Assembly (NCBI GenBank): GCA_900079765.1
Contig: LT599017.1
Span: 1,705,766-1,769,765, forward strand
DNA length: 64,000 nucleotides
Source: an uncultured Eubacteriales bacterium
GTDB lineage: Bacteria; Bacillota; Clostridia; Oscillospirales; Oscillospiraceae
Direction of reading: 5' to 3'
The notes beneath the pieces are model-generated. The model was not told the origin of the DNA and ran no database searches. It saw only the letters and a list, made by a program, of their open reading frames with translations. Shown piece after piece: positions 1 through 8,155 of this stretch; the stretch's first letter is position 1; every line of letters starts with the position of its first letter. The position numbers and the translations under genes are program-made.

Positions 1-549
1 GCAGAGCACCAGGGCCATGTTGCCCCCCGCCGAGTCCCCAGCCACGACGATGTCCCGCGCGCCGTATCCCTGGTACATGAGGTAGTCCCAGGCCTTCATC
101 GCGTCGTCCGCGGCGGCGGGGAAGGGGTGCTCGGGGGCCAAGCGGTACTCGAAGGAGAGGACCGCCCAGCCCGTAACGGAGGCCAGCTTTGCGGCCAGGG
201 GGCGGGAGTAGCCCAGGTTGCCGCTGGTGTAGCCGCCCCCGTGGCAGTAGAGGATAGCCCGGCGGCGGTCGTGCCCGCGGTCGGGCCGGACCCAGGCTGC
301 GTTCATTCCGGCAAGGTCGAAGGGCTCGAAGCTCATGCCGAGCATGGGCGCGGCCAGGCGGCCCAGCAGCTCCTGCCCGGCGCGCTGGCGCTCCAGGTCC
401 TCGGGGTCCATGGATTCGGGGTTGGAGGCCGAGTGGATGGCTTTTAATGCCCGCAGCATGGGCTGGAGCCTGCGCTCCTCAGCGGTATGGCGCTGCTCCG
501 GCGTGGGGCGGATCAGTTTCATGCTCCTGGGCTTGCGTTCCTGGTCCAT
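1..549 (-). CDS. alpha/beta hydrolase, HSL (lipase/esterase) family, C-terminus beyond window edge
   Basis: About 183 codons of a hormone-sensitive-lipase-type hydrolase are present; the rest lies left of base 1. The oxyanion-hole motif HGGGY (near residue 104) and the nucleophile motif GDSAGGN (Ser near residue 172) are intact, as is the YRLAPEHPFPAA stretch typical of the family. The Asp and His of the triad would be in the missing part. The ATG at 549-547 has a GGAGG site just upstream and a TATAAT box on this strand at 591-586. No signal peptide is visible, so a cytosolic esterase for small acyl esters is likely. It is divergent from the acyltransferase gene at 659. Substrate is unknown. 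Confidence 0.85.
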   Translation of the reverse strand, partial: MDQERKPRSMKLIRPTPEQRHTAEERRLQPMLRALKAIHSASNPESMDPEDLERQRAGQELLGRLAAPMLGMSFEPFDLAGMNAAWVRPDRGHDRRRAILYCHGGGYTSGNLGYSRPLAAKLASVTGWAVLSFEYRLAPEHPFPAAADDAMKAWDYLMYQGYGARDIVVAGDSAGGNMALVLC

Positions 550-602
550 GGAGAGGTCCTCCTCGGTAAAAGTATGATTGGTTAAATTATACCATGGTTC
601 TC

Positions 603-631
603 TTGTGATTTACAGGCTGGCATGATAAAAT
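603..631 (+). promoter_or_regulatory. candidate sigma-A promoter of the acyltransferase gene
   Basis: TTGTGA (603-608), a 17-bp spacer and TAAAAT (626-631) sit about 28 bp before the ATG at 659. The match to consensus is moderate. The divergent hydrolase has its own TATAAT on the other strand at 591-586, so the two genes share a promoter region of about 110 bp. Confidence 0.4.
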
Positions 632-658
632 TTATCTGTTCGTCAGAGAGGGGGGAGT

Positions 659-1948
659 ATGTTGGCGGAAAAGAAAGGCCGAAAGGGCTGGTACAAGCTG
701 GACAACGCGGGCGTGCTTTACTCCGCCATACAGCGGGAGAAGTACTCCTCTGTCTACCGCTTTTCGGCGGTAATGACCGAGACAGTGGATCCCGTCGTCC
801 TCCAGCGGGCGGTGGACAAGACCATGCCCCGCTTTCCCGGATTCAGGGTCCATATGAAACGGGGGGCCTTCTGGTGCTATTTCGAGCCGAACGAGGAGCC
901 CGGCCCCTTCGTGAAGAAGGACATCGCAAACCCTTGTCAGCCCATCCGCGCCAAGGAGGACAACGGCTGGCTTGTGCGCTTTTTCTACTATGAAAAACGC
1001 ATCTCCTTAGAGGTGTTCCACGCCATTTCAGACGGAGGGGGCGCGCTCATTTTTTTCCGTACCCTTCTGGCGGTCTATCTGCGGGAGCGGGGATACGCTG
1101 TCCCCAATGGAAACGGCGTCCTGGATGTGGACGAGCCGCCCCGCAGGGAGGAGATCGAGGATTCCTACAGCAAGTATGCCACCGGCAAGGTCCGCAGGGG
1201 CGGTTGGCAGAAGACTGCCTACCCCAATACCAGCGAGCCGGAGCCGTTCTATACCCTCAACGTCACCATGGGCTTTCTCCCGGTGGATAGGCTCAAGGAG
1301 GTGGCGAAGGGATACGGCGCCTCCATTACCGAGTATCTGGCGGCCACACTGATCGAGGCCATTTTGGAGAACCAGCGGGCCGAGGGAAACAGGCGTGAGC
1401 TCCCGGTGGCATTGGCAATTCCCATCAACCTCCGGCCCTGGTTCGAGTCTGCCACCCTGAGGAATTTTATCATCACCATCCGCCCCTGCATCGATCCGGC
1501 GATGGGGGAGTACACCTTCCGGGAGATCGTGGAATACGTCCACCACTTTATGCGCCTGAACATCAACCGCCAGCAGATGCGCTCCGCCTTCACCGGCAAC
1601 GTGCGTTTCACCACCAACCCCTTTTTGCAGGTGATCCCCGTGGTACTGAAAAACCCGGTGATGGCCCTCTCGTACAAGCTGGTGGGGGTGCGGCCCTTTT
1701 CGGCTACCTATACGAACCCCGGCCCCTTCATGGTGCCCGATGAGATGCGCCCCCACATCCGGCGGATGGAGGTTATCCTGGGTCAGGCCACCCGGCCCTC
1801 GCCCCACTGCGCGTCCATCAGCTACGGCAACACGATGGAGATCACCTTCGCCGGTACCGGCGTATCCTCCGAGACAGAGCGGCGCTTTTTCACCCATCTG
1901 GTGAAGGAGGGCATCCCCGTCAAGGTGGAGAGCAACCGGGAGAATTAA
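659..1948 (+). CDS. CoA-dependent acyltransferase / condensation-domain-like protein
   Basis: A 429-residue protein with HAISDGGG at residues 121-128, which is the HxxxDG catalytic motif of the chloramphenicol-acetyltransferase-fold superfamily (condensation domains, alcohol and BAHD acyltransferases). The N-terminal part covers an acceptor-binding subdomain and the C-terminal half carries the second subdomain. No signal peptide or membrane segment is visible. A run of G (651-656) provides the ribosome site. It is followed after 13 bp by a zinc-ribbon membrane protein with which such proteins often pair, and it is divergent from an esterase, which suggests making and breaking of an ester. The acceptor and donor are not predictable. 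Confidence 0.75.
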   Translation: MLAEKKGRKGWYKLDNAGVLYSAIQREKYSSVYRFSAVMTETVDPVVLQRAVDKTMPRFPGFRVHMKRGAFWCYFEPNEEPGPFVKKDIANPCQPIRAKEDNGWLVRFFYYEKRISLEVFHAISDGGGALIFFRTLLAVYLRERGYAVPNGNGVLDVDEPPRREEIEDSYSKYATGKVRRGGWQKTAYPNTSEPEPFYTLNVTMGFLPVDRLKEVAKGYGASITEYLAATLIEAILENQRAEGNRRELPVALAIPINLRPWFESATLRNFIITIRPCIDPAMGEYTFREIVEYVHHFMRLNINRQQMRSAFTGNVRFTTNPFLQVIPVVLKNPVMALSYKLVGVRPFSATYTNPGPFMVPDEMRPHIRRMEVILGQATRPSPHCASISYGNTMEITFAGTGVSSETERRFFTHLVKEGIPVKVESNREN

Positions 1949-1961
1949 GGGAGAATTGATT

Positions 1962-2666
1962 ATGTCATACTGCGTCAACTGCGGCGTAGAGCTGGACAAG
2001 ACAGCCCAGACCTGCCCACTATGCCATTCCATTGTAGCGAATCCCCAGCAGCCGGTGGATCTCACCTCGTCCAAGCCCTTTCCCACTCATCGGGAAGAGG
2101 TGCCCCCGGTCTCCCGGTGGGAGCTGGCGCTGCTCCTCTCTGCCATGTTCCTCTCTATGGGGGTGTGCTGCGGGCTGCTGAACGTCTTCCTCCGGTCTGA
2201 ACGGATATGGTCCCTCTATGTTATCGGCGCTGCGGTCATGCTATGGATATGGTTCGTACCGCCCCTCCTTATGCGGGGGATGCACCTGCTGCTGCGGCTT
2301 ATGCTGGATGTGGCGGCGGTGGGAATCTATATTTTTCTCATCTCGGTGGACCTGGACGGGCAGGGGTGGTTTGTCCATCTGGCGCTGCCTATCATTTTGC
2401 TGGCGGGGGCCATCATGCTCTTTCTGGGGATGATGCTCCGGGGCGGAAAGCGGTCCATCCTATCCAGCGTGACCCTCATCATCGCCAGTGCCGGCGTCTT
2501 CGTGGTGGGGGTGGAGCTTTTTTTGGACTGGTACGCTCTGGGGGCATGGGGCCCCGGTTGGTCCATCGCGGTCCTTGCCGTCTGCGTCGCCCTGGTCATC
2601 CCGCTGATTATTGTCCGCCGTATTCCCTCCTTCCGGGAGGAGGCGCGGAGAAGATTTCACATGTGA
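1962..2666 (+). CDS. DUF6320-type zinc-ribbon multi-pass membrane protein
   Basis: A 234-residue protein. It starts with a four-cysteine zinc ribbon (CVNCG near residue 4 and CPLCH near residue 20), followed by a short linker and about six hydrophobic segments between residues 48 and 225, then a basic tail. A TTG six bases upstream is in frame, but the ATG at 1962 has AAGGGAG eight bases ahead, so it is preferred. This layout matches the family I know as DUF6320, which is commonly next to acyltransferases like the upstream gene. Function is unknown; a membrane partner of the acyltransferase is an inference from adjacency. Confidence 0.7.
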   Translation: MSYCVNCGVELDKTAQTCPLCHSIVANPQQPVDLTSSKPFPTHREEVPPVSRWELALLLSAMFLSMGVCCGLLNVFLRSERIWSLYVIGAAVMLWIWFVPPLLMRGMHLLLRLMLDVAAVGIYIFLISVDLDGQGWFVHLALPIILLAGAIMLFLGMMLRGGKRSILSSVTLIIASAGVFVVGVELFLDWYALGAWGPGWSIAVLAVCVALVIPLIIVRRIPSFREEARRRFHM

Positions 2667-2679
2667 GGTGAGCAAAAAA

Positions 2680-3102
2680 ATGAATCAGTCCATCGTGCAC
2701 ATTGCCTTGGTGGTCCGGGATTATGATGAAGCCATTGAGTTCTATACAAAAAAACTTCACTTTACCCTGGTGGAGGACACCTACCAAAACGAGCAGGACA
2801 AGCGCTGGGTGGTGGTGTCCCCGCCCGGCTCCAACGGGACAACGATCCTTCTGGCCCGCGCCTCAAAGCCTGTGCAGGAGCCCTTCATCGGGAATCAGGC
2901 AGGCGGGCGCGTGTTCCTTTTCCTTGGGACCGACGATTTTTGGAGGGATTTTCACGAGATGAAGGCCCTCGGCATCGAGTTCGAGCGCGAGCCCAAGGAG
3001 GCGGACTATGGCACGGTAGCGGTATTTAGGGATCTCTATGGATACCTGTGGGATTTGGTTCAGTTCAAAGCGGGGCATCCCATGGCGGCGCGGGTGACAT
3101 GA
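2680..3102 (+). CDS. VOC (glyoxalase/bleomycin-resistance fold) family protein
   Basis: A 140-residue protein with the opening IVHIALVVRDYDEAIEFYT, the classic start of a vicinal-oxygen-chelate domain with its first metal-ligand His. A second half runs through GRVFLFLGTDDFWRDF and ends in FRDLYGYLWDLVQ, where the metal Glu of many members is replaced by Asp. I took the ATG at 2680 because the upstream in-frame ATG would run into the preceding gene; GAGGTGAG lies just before it. It sits 13 bp after the membrane protein. Reaction is unknown (lyase, dioxygenase or binding protein). Confidence 0.8.
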   Translation: MNQSIVHIALVVRDYDEAIEFYTKKLHFTLVEDTYQNEQDKRWVVVSPPGSNGTTILLARASKPVQEPFIGNQAGGRVFLFLGTDDFWRDFHEMKALGIEFEREPKEADYGTVAVFRDLYGYLWDLVQFKAGHPMAARVT

Positions 3103-3117
3103 TTCATACAGTGAAAT

Positions 3118-3155
3118 AATGAATATTCATAATAAAATGAATATTATGCAATAAT
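3118..3155 (+). promoter_or_regulatory. candidate ArgR (ARG box) operator of the arginine operon
   Basis: Two copies of TGAAT start 18 bp apart (3120 and 3138) in a strikingly A/T-only stretch. The first is followed at once by ATTCA, giving the palindrome TGAATATTCA, and the second by ATTATGCA. ArgR/AhrC boxes are built from TGAAT...ATTCA half-sites in tandem. The site lies about 50 bp upstream of the -35 box of argG. Spacing inside each box is not canonical, so this is a candidate only. Confidence 0.45.
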
Positions 3156-3201
3156 ACTAGAAATTTTGCGAGGTAATCCGTATAAACATACGAATTGCCT
3201 C

Positions 3202-3230
3202 TTGCTTTTTATCCGGGGGCATGGTAGACT
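3202..3230 (+). promoter_or_regulatory. candidate promoter of the arg operon
   Basis: TTGCTT (3202-3207), 17-bp spacer, TAGACT (3225-3230), then about 33 bp to the argG start codon. A GGAGG site at 3251-3255 precedes ATG 3264. This would drive all seven arg genes, because no terminator-like hairpin with a T-run is seen before 11152. Confidence 0.55.
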
Positions 3231-3263
3231 ATCCTCAACATAGAGAACACGGAGGTTTTTACC

Positions 3264-4481
3264 ATGGCTGAAGTTAAAAAAGTAGTCCTCGCCTACTCCG
3301 GCGGACTGGATACTTCTATTATCATTCCCTGGCTGAAGGAGAACTACAACAATCCCGAGGTCGTCGCCGTCTCCGGCGACGTGGGACAGGGCACCGAGCT
3401 GGACGGCCTGGAGGAGAAGGCCATCAAGACGGGCGCAAGCAAGCTCTACGTCGAGGACCTGACCGACGAGATGGTGGACGACGTCATCATCCCCTCCATG
3501 CAGATGGGGGCGAAGTATGAGGATTATCTGCTGGGCACCGCCTTTGCCCGGCCCATCATCGCCAAGCGCCTGGTGGAGATCGCCAAGGCCGAAGGGGCCG
3601 ACGCCATCTGCCATGGCTGCACCGGCAAGGGCAACGACCAGGTGCGGTTCGAGCTGGCCATCAAGCGCTTTGCCCCCGAGATGAAGATCATTGCCCCCTG
3701 GCGCGAGTGGACCATCAAGGGCCGGGAAGAGGAGATCGACTATGCCGAGGCCCACGACGTGCCCCTGAAGATCTCCCGTGAGACCAACTACTCCAAGGAC
3801 AAGAACCTCTGGCACCTCTCCCATGAGGGCCTCGACCTGGAGGACCCCGCCAACGAGCCCCAGTACGATAAGCCCGGTTTCCTGGAGATGAGCGTCTCCC
3901 CCGCGATGGCTCCCAATGAGCCCACTTACGTGACCGTTGACTTCGTAAAGGGTGTGCCCACGGCGGTGGACGGCGTGAGCATGAAAGCCTCCGACGTGGT
4001 GCGCAAGCTCAACGAGCTGGGCGGCGCCAACGGCATCGGCCTTTTGGACATCGTGGAGAACCGGCTGGTGGGCATGAAGGACCGCGGCGTCTATGAGACC
4101 CCTGGCGGCGCCATCCTCTACCGTGCCCATGAGGTGCTGGAGATGATCACCATCGACAAGGATACCGCCCACATGAAGAGCAAGCTGGCGGTGGACTTTG
4201 CGGACCTCGTTTACAACGGCAAGTGGTTTACCCCCCTGCGGGAGGCCCTCTCCTCTTTCGCCACTGAGACGCAGAAGCATGTTACCGGCACGGTGAAGCT
4301 CAAGCTATACAAGGGCAACATTATCACCGCCGGCGTCACCTCCCCGGAGACTCTGTACTCCGAGAACCTGGTCACGTTTGAGGAGAGCGATTATGACCAG
4401 AAGGACTCCCAGGGCTTTATCAATCTCTGGGGCCTGCCCGACACCGTCCAGGCGCTGCGGGAGCAGGGGAAACTGAAGTAA
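3264..4481 (+). CDS. argG: argininosuccinate synthase
   Basis: Condenses citrulline and aspartate with ATP to argininosuccinate in the cytosol. The 405-residue length is normal. The N-terminal ATP pyrophosphatase P-loop AYSGGLDTS is at residues 10-18 and the conserved [15 protein letters not shown] block is present near residue 116. Good GGAGG site. It is first in an operon that then runs argH-argC-argJ-argB-argD-argF, so the last two steps are transcribed before the ornithine-making steps. No truncation or frameshift. Confidence 0.98.
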   Translation: MAEVKKVVLAYSGGLDTSIIIPWLKENYNNPEVVAVSGDVGQGTELDGLEEKAIKTGASKLYVEDLTDEMVDDVIIPSMQMGAKYEDYLLGTAFARPIIAKRLVEIAKAEGADAICHGCTGKGNDQVRFELAIKRFAPEMKIIAPWREWTIKGREEEIDYAEAHDVPLKISRETNYSKDKNLWHLSHEGLDLEDPANEPQYDKPGFLEMSVSPAMAPNEPTYVTVDFVKGVPTAVDGVSMKASDVVRKLNELGGANGIGLLDIVENRLVGMKDRGVYETPGGAILYRAHEVLEMITIDKDTAHMKSKLAVDFADLVYNGKWFTPLREALSSFATETQKHVTGTVKLKLYKGNIITAGVTSPETLYSENLVTFEESDYDQKDSQGFINLWGLPDTVQALREQGKLK

Positions 4482-4484
4482 AAA

Positions 4485-4550
4485 GGGCGGGCGGCCATAG
4501 GCCGCCCCTACGATAGGCATGTAGGGGCGACCTGGGGTCGCCCGCTACGC
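4485..4550. repeat. intergenic double-palindrome element (REP-like)
   Basis: The argG-argH spacer is almost filled by two perfect or near-perfect stems: GGGCGGCC/GGCCGCCC (4489-4507, loop ATA) and GTAGGGGCGACC/GGTCGCCCGCTAC (4521-4548, loop TGG). The sequence GCCCCTAC (4504-4511) can also pair with GTAGGGGC (4521-4528), so two mutually exclusive folds exist. No T-run follows, so it is not a standard terminator. A related but shorter GGGGCGC/GCGCCCC stem follows alr near 22294. It could be a dispersed palindromic repeat that tunes expression between the two genes. Confidence 0.65.
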
Positions 4551-4566
4551 AAAGGAGCGGCTATCT

Positions 4567-5946
4567 ATGAAATTATGGGGCGGACGTTTCCAGAAAGAAA
4601 CCGATACGCTGGTAAATGACTTTAACTCCTCCATCACCTTTGATGCACGGATGTACCGGCAGGACATTCAGGGTTCCCTTGCCCACGCCGCTATGCTGGG
4701 CGCTCAGGGCATCATTGAGGAGCAGGAGGCCGAAAAGATCATTGAGGGACTCAAAGCGATCCTGATTGACATCGACGCCGGGGGCGTGGAGTTCTCTCTC
4801 GATAATGAGGACATCCACATGAACATCGAGGCCATGCTCACGGCGCGCATCGGGGACACAGGAAAGCGCCTGCACACTGCCCGCAGCCGAAACGACCAGG
4901 TGGCGGTGGACTTTCGCCTTTTTGTTAAGGAGGAGATTTCCTCCATCATCGGGCTTTGCCTTGACCTGGAAAAGGTTCTGGTGAAGAAGGCCGAGGCAAA
5001 CCTTGAGACCGTCATGCCCGGCTATACCCACCTCCAGCGGGCTCAGCCCACCACCTTCGCCCACTACATGATGGCCTATGCCAACATGCTCCGCCGGGAC
5101 ATTACCCGGTTTGAGGACTGCCTGGAGCGCATGGACGAGTGCCCTCTGGGGGCGGGGGCCCTGGCAACCTCCACCTACAACGTGGACCGTTTCGCCACCG
5201 CTGCCGCCCTGGGGTTCCGTCAGCCCACGGAAAACTCTCTTGACTCGGTCTCGGACCGGGACTTTGCCATTGAGTTTTTGTCCGCCTGCTCCATTTTGAT
5301 GATGCATCTCTCCCGGTTCTCGGAGGAGATCATCGCCTGGTGCTCCTGGGAGTTCAAGTTTGTGGAGCTGGACGACGCATACTCCACCGGATCCTCGATC
5401 ATGCCCCAGAAGAAGAACCCCGACGTGGCCGAGCTGGTTCGGGGCAAGACCGGGCGGGTCTACGGCTCCCTCTTCACGCTCCTCACCGTTATGAAGGGAC
5501 TGCCCCTGGCGTACAACAAGGATATGCAGGAGGACAAGGAGCCGGTGTTTGACGCTATCGACACCGTGGAGATGTGTCTGCCCGTCTTCACCGCTATGCT
5601 GGACACCCTGACGGTACTGGATAAGAATATGCGCAAAGCGGCCTCCGGCGGTTTCATCAACGCTACCGACTGCGCCGACTACCTCACCAAGAAGGGACTG
5701 CCCTTCCGGGAGGCTTATATGGTGGTGGGGCGGCTGGTCTCCCAGTGTATCAAAGCGGGGGAGACCCTGGACACCCTTCCTCTCAAGGACTTCCGCGCCG
5801 TCTCCCAGGTCTTCGACAGCGATGTCTACCAGGCCCTGGAGCTCAAGACCTGCGTCAATGACCGCAAGGTCTATGGCGGCCCTGCCAAGGAGGCTGTGGA
5901 GAAGCAGATTGAGAGCATAAAGGCGTTTGTGGAGGCGCGGGTCTGA
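4567..5946 (+). CDS. argH: argininosuccinate lyase
   Basis: Cleaves argininosuccinate to arginine and fumarate. 459 residues, standard length. The fumarase/aspartase superfamily signature GSSIMPQKKN lies at residues 275-284 and holds the flexible catalytic Ser loop; the TH of GYTHLQRAQP near residue 155 is the other active-site element. AAAGGAG precedes the ATG. The stop overlaps the argC start by one base (TGATG), so argC translation is probably coupled. Confidence 0.98.
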   Translation: MKLWGGRFQKETDTLVNDFNSSITFDARMYRQDIQGSLAHAAMLGAQGIIEEQEAEKIIEGLKAILIDIDAGGVEFSLDNEDIHMNIEAMLTARIGDTGKRLHTARSRNDQVAVDFRLFVKEEISSIIGLCLDLEKVLVKKAEANLETVMPGYTHLQRAQPTTFAHYMMAYANMLRRDITRFEDCLERMDECPLGAGALATSTYNVDRFATAAALGFRQPTENSLDSVSDRDFAIEFLSACSILMMHLSRFSEEIIAWCSWEFKFVELDDAYSTGSSIMPQKKNPDVAELVRGKTGRVYGSLFTLLTVMKGLPLAYNKDMQEDKEPVFDAIDTVEMCLPVFTAMLDTLTVLDKNMRKAASGGFINATDCADYLTKKGLPFREAYMVVGRLVSQCIKAGETLDTLPLKDFRAVSQVFDSDVYQALELKTCVNDRKVYGGPAKEAVEKQIESIKAFVEARV

Positions 5947-6887
5947 TGGGAAAGCCGAAAATCTACATCGATGGCAGGGAGGGCACCACCGGTCTCCAGA
6001 TTTATGAGAGGCTGGGGGGGCGGGAGGACCTGGAGCTCCTGCTGATCGATGATGACAAGCGAAAAGACTTGATTGAGCGGGCACGCTATCTCAACGCTGC
6101 CGACATCGCCTTCCTCTGCCTGCCCGACGCCGCCGCTGTGGAGGCGGTGCGCCTGATTGAGAACGACCGCACCCGCGTCATCGACGCCTCGACCGCCCAC
6201 CGGGTGGCCTCCGGCTGGGTGTACGGTTTCCCGGAGCTACACGGCCAGCGTGAGAAGATTCGCTTTGCCAAGCGGGTGGCAAACCCCGGCTGCTTCGCCA
6301 CCGGGTTTATCGCCCTGGTGCGGCCCTTGGTGGAGCTGGGAATTCTGCCACAGGACTATCCCTTGGTCTGCCATGCCCTGTCGGGCTACACCGGGGCGGG
6401 GAAGAAGGCCATTGCCCAGTACGAGGACCCAAGCCGGGAGGAGGAGCTCGACAGCCCCCGGCACTACGCCATGGGCCTTACGCACAAGCATCTGCCCGAG
6501 ATGGCAGTCCTCTGCGGTCTGGAGCGCAACCCCATCTTTTCCCCCATCATCTGCGACTACCCCCAGGGCATGGTGGTCACTGTGCCCCTCCATCTGGACC
6601 TTCTGACCTCCGGGCAGAGCGTGGAGGAGCTGCGAGCGGCCTATGATAAGTACTATAAAGGGGAAGCCCTTGTCACGTTGCGACCTGCTGACGCGCCCTC
6701 CTGCGGCTTTCTGGGGTCTAACAATCTCGTGGGGAAAGACACGCTGCAGATTTTTGTCAACGGAAACGGTGATCAAGCCGTCCTGACCGCCCGGCTGGAC
6801 AATCTGGGTAAGGGGGCCTCGGGCGCGGCGGTACAGAATATGAACCTGATGCTGGGCCTTGATGAGACCACGGGCCTTGCCCTGTAA
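5946..6887 (+). CDS. argC: N-acetyl-gamma-glutamyl-phosphate reductase, short (type 2) form
   Basis: NADPH-dependent reduction of N-acetylglutamyl phosphate to the semialdehyde. At 313 residues it is the short ArgC class. The N-terminal nucleotide-binding segment starts IYIDGREGTTG and the catalytic cysteine is in NPGCFATG (Cys116). The start overlaps the argH stop. The next gene begins 12 bp downstream with its own AAGGAG site. Confidence 0.96.
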   Translation: MGKPKIYIDGREGTTGLQIYERLGGREDLELLLIDDDKRKDLIERARYLNAADIAFLCLPDAAAVEAVRLIENDRTRVIDASTAHRVASGWVYGFPELHGQREKIRFAKRVANPGCFATGFIALVRPLVELGILPQDYPLVCHALSGYTGAGKKAIAQYEDPSREEELDSPRHYAMGLTHKHLPEMAVLCGLERNPIFSPIICDYPQGMVVTVPLHLDLLTSGQSVEELRAAYDKYYKGEALVTLRPADAPSCGFLGSNNLVGKDTLQIFVNGNGDQAVLTARLDNLGKGASGAAVQNMNLMLGLDETTGLAL

Positions 6888-6899
6888 GGAGTGGTAACA

Positions 6900-8123
6900 A
6901 TGAAAGAGATTTCGGGCGGCGTCACCGCCCCTATCGGCTTTACCGCGGGCGGAATCCATTGCGGCGTGAAGAAGAGCAGCGACCCCGGCAAGAAGGACCT
7001 GGCGCTCATCCTCTCGGAGCGGGAGTGCACCACCTCTGCCACCTACACCCTCAACAGGGTGAAAGCCTCTCCGCTTTACATCACTATGGAGCATCTGGAG
7101 GACGGCGTGGCCCATGGCATCATCGCGAACTCCGGCAACGCCAACGCCTGCGCCCCCGAGGGACATGAGAACGCCAAGCGTATGTGCGCGGCGGCGGCCA
7201 AGGCTACGGGACTTAAGCCTGAGGATTTTGTGGTGGCCTCCACCGGCGTTATCGGCCAGACCCTCAATATCGCCGCCATCGAGACGGGCGTGCCCGCGCT
7301 TATGGCAGCTCTCAAGCGGGATGGCGGCTCCGACGACGCAGCCCGGGCTATTATGACTACTGACACCGCGAAGAAAGAGATCGCCGTCTCTTTTCAGGTC
7401 GGGGGCAGGACGGCTACTATCGGCGCCATTGCCAAGGGCTCGGGCATGATACACCCCAATATGGGCACCATGCTCTGCTTTGTTACAAGCGATGTAAATA
7501 TTTCCCAGGAAATGCTGACCGATGCTCTCCACTCTATCGTGCCCCGTACCTTTAACCGGGTGACGGTGGACGGGGATACTTCCACCAACGATATGTGCGT
7601 GGTTCTCTGCAACGGTATGGCGGGCAATGCCCTCATCGAGTGGAAGGACGAGAGCTATGAGGCTTTCCGACGTGCCCTCCACTACGTCTGTGAGTCTCTT
7701 GCCAAGCAGATCGCCGCCGACGGGGAGGGGGCCACTCGCCTTGTCACCTGCACGGTGAATGGGGCGCGGAGCGAGGAGAGCGCCGAGCGCCTCGCTAAGA
7801 GCGTGGTTGGCTCCCCGCTGGTGAAAGCCGCCATGTTCGGGGCTGACGCCAACTGGGGCCGGGTCCTCTGCGCCATGGGGTACTCCAAGGCGCCCTTCCG
7901 CCCGGAGTATGTGGACGTAAAGTTCCGCTCCCCCAAGGGAGAGATCTTGGTCTGCCAGCAGGGGGCCGGGGTGGCGTTTGACGAGGGACGGGCCAAGGAG
8001 ATTCTGCTCACCGACGACATCACCATTGACGTGGCCCTCCACGAGGGGGACTACAGCGTCTCCTGCTGGGGCTGCGATTTGACGTACGACTATGTAAAAA
8101 TTAACGGCGACTATCGGACTTGA
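6900..8123 (+). CDS. argJ: bifunctional glutamate N-acetyltransferase / amino-acid acetyltransferase
   Basis: Transfers acetyl from N-acetylornithine to glutamate, closing the acetyl cycle; many members also use acetyl-CoA. The ATG at 6900 is preferred over an in-frame GTG at 6891, because the AAGGAG site at 6886-6891 has correct spacing only to the ATG; this gives 407 residues. The self-cleavage region reads KGSGMIHPNMGTML with the new N-terminal nucleophile Thr190. Gly rather than the common Ala precedes it. No argA is present, consistent with ArgJ recycling. Confidence 0.96.
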   Translation: MKEISGGVTAPIGFTAGGIHCGVKKSSDPGKKDLALILSERECTTSATYTLNRVKASPLYITMEHLEDGVAHGIIANSGNANACAPEGHENAKRMCAAAAKATGLKPEDFVVASTGVIGQTLNIAAIETGVPALMAALKRDGGSDDAARAIMTTDTAKKEIAVSFQVGGRTATIGAIAKGSGMIHPNMGTMLCFVTSDVNISQEMLTDALHSIVPRTFNRVTVDGDTSTNDMCVVLCNGMAGNALIEWKDESYEAFRRALHYVCESLAKQIAADGEGATRLVTCTVNGARSEESAERLAKSVVGSPLVKAAMFGADANWGRVLCAMGYSKAPFRPEYVDVKFRSPKGEILVCQQGAGVAFDEGRAKEILLTDDITIDVALHEGDYSVSCWGCDLTYDYVKINGDYRT

Positions 8124-8155
8124 TAGCACGCCTGCGGTGATCTGGGGGTTCCGAT

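Noticed and set aside
4485-4550. Terminator between argG and argH
   Set aside because: Stems are strong but no T-run follows, and the downstream arg genes have no other promoter that I can see.
6237-8129. A 630-codon open frame on the minus strand opposite argC and argJ
   Set aside because: It is the shadow of two certain genes in a G+C-rich region; the translation is His/Gly/Arg-rich, with no motif and no ribosome site.
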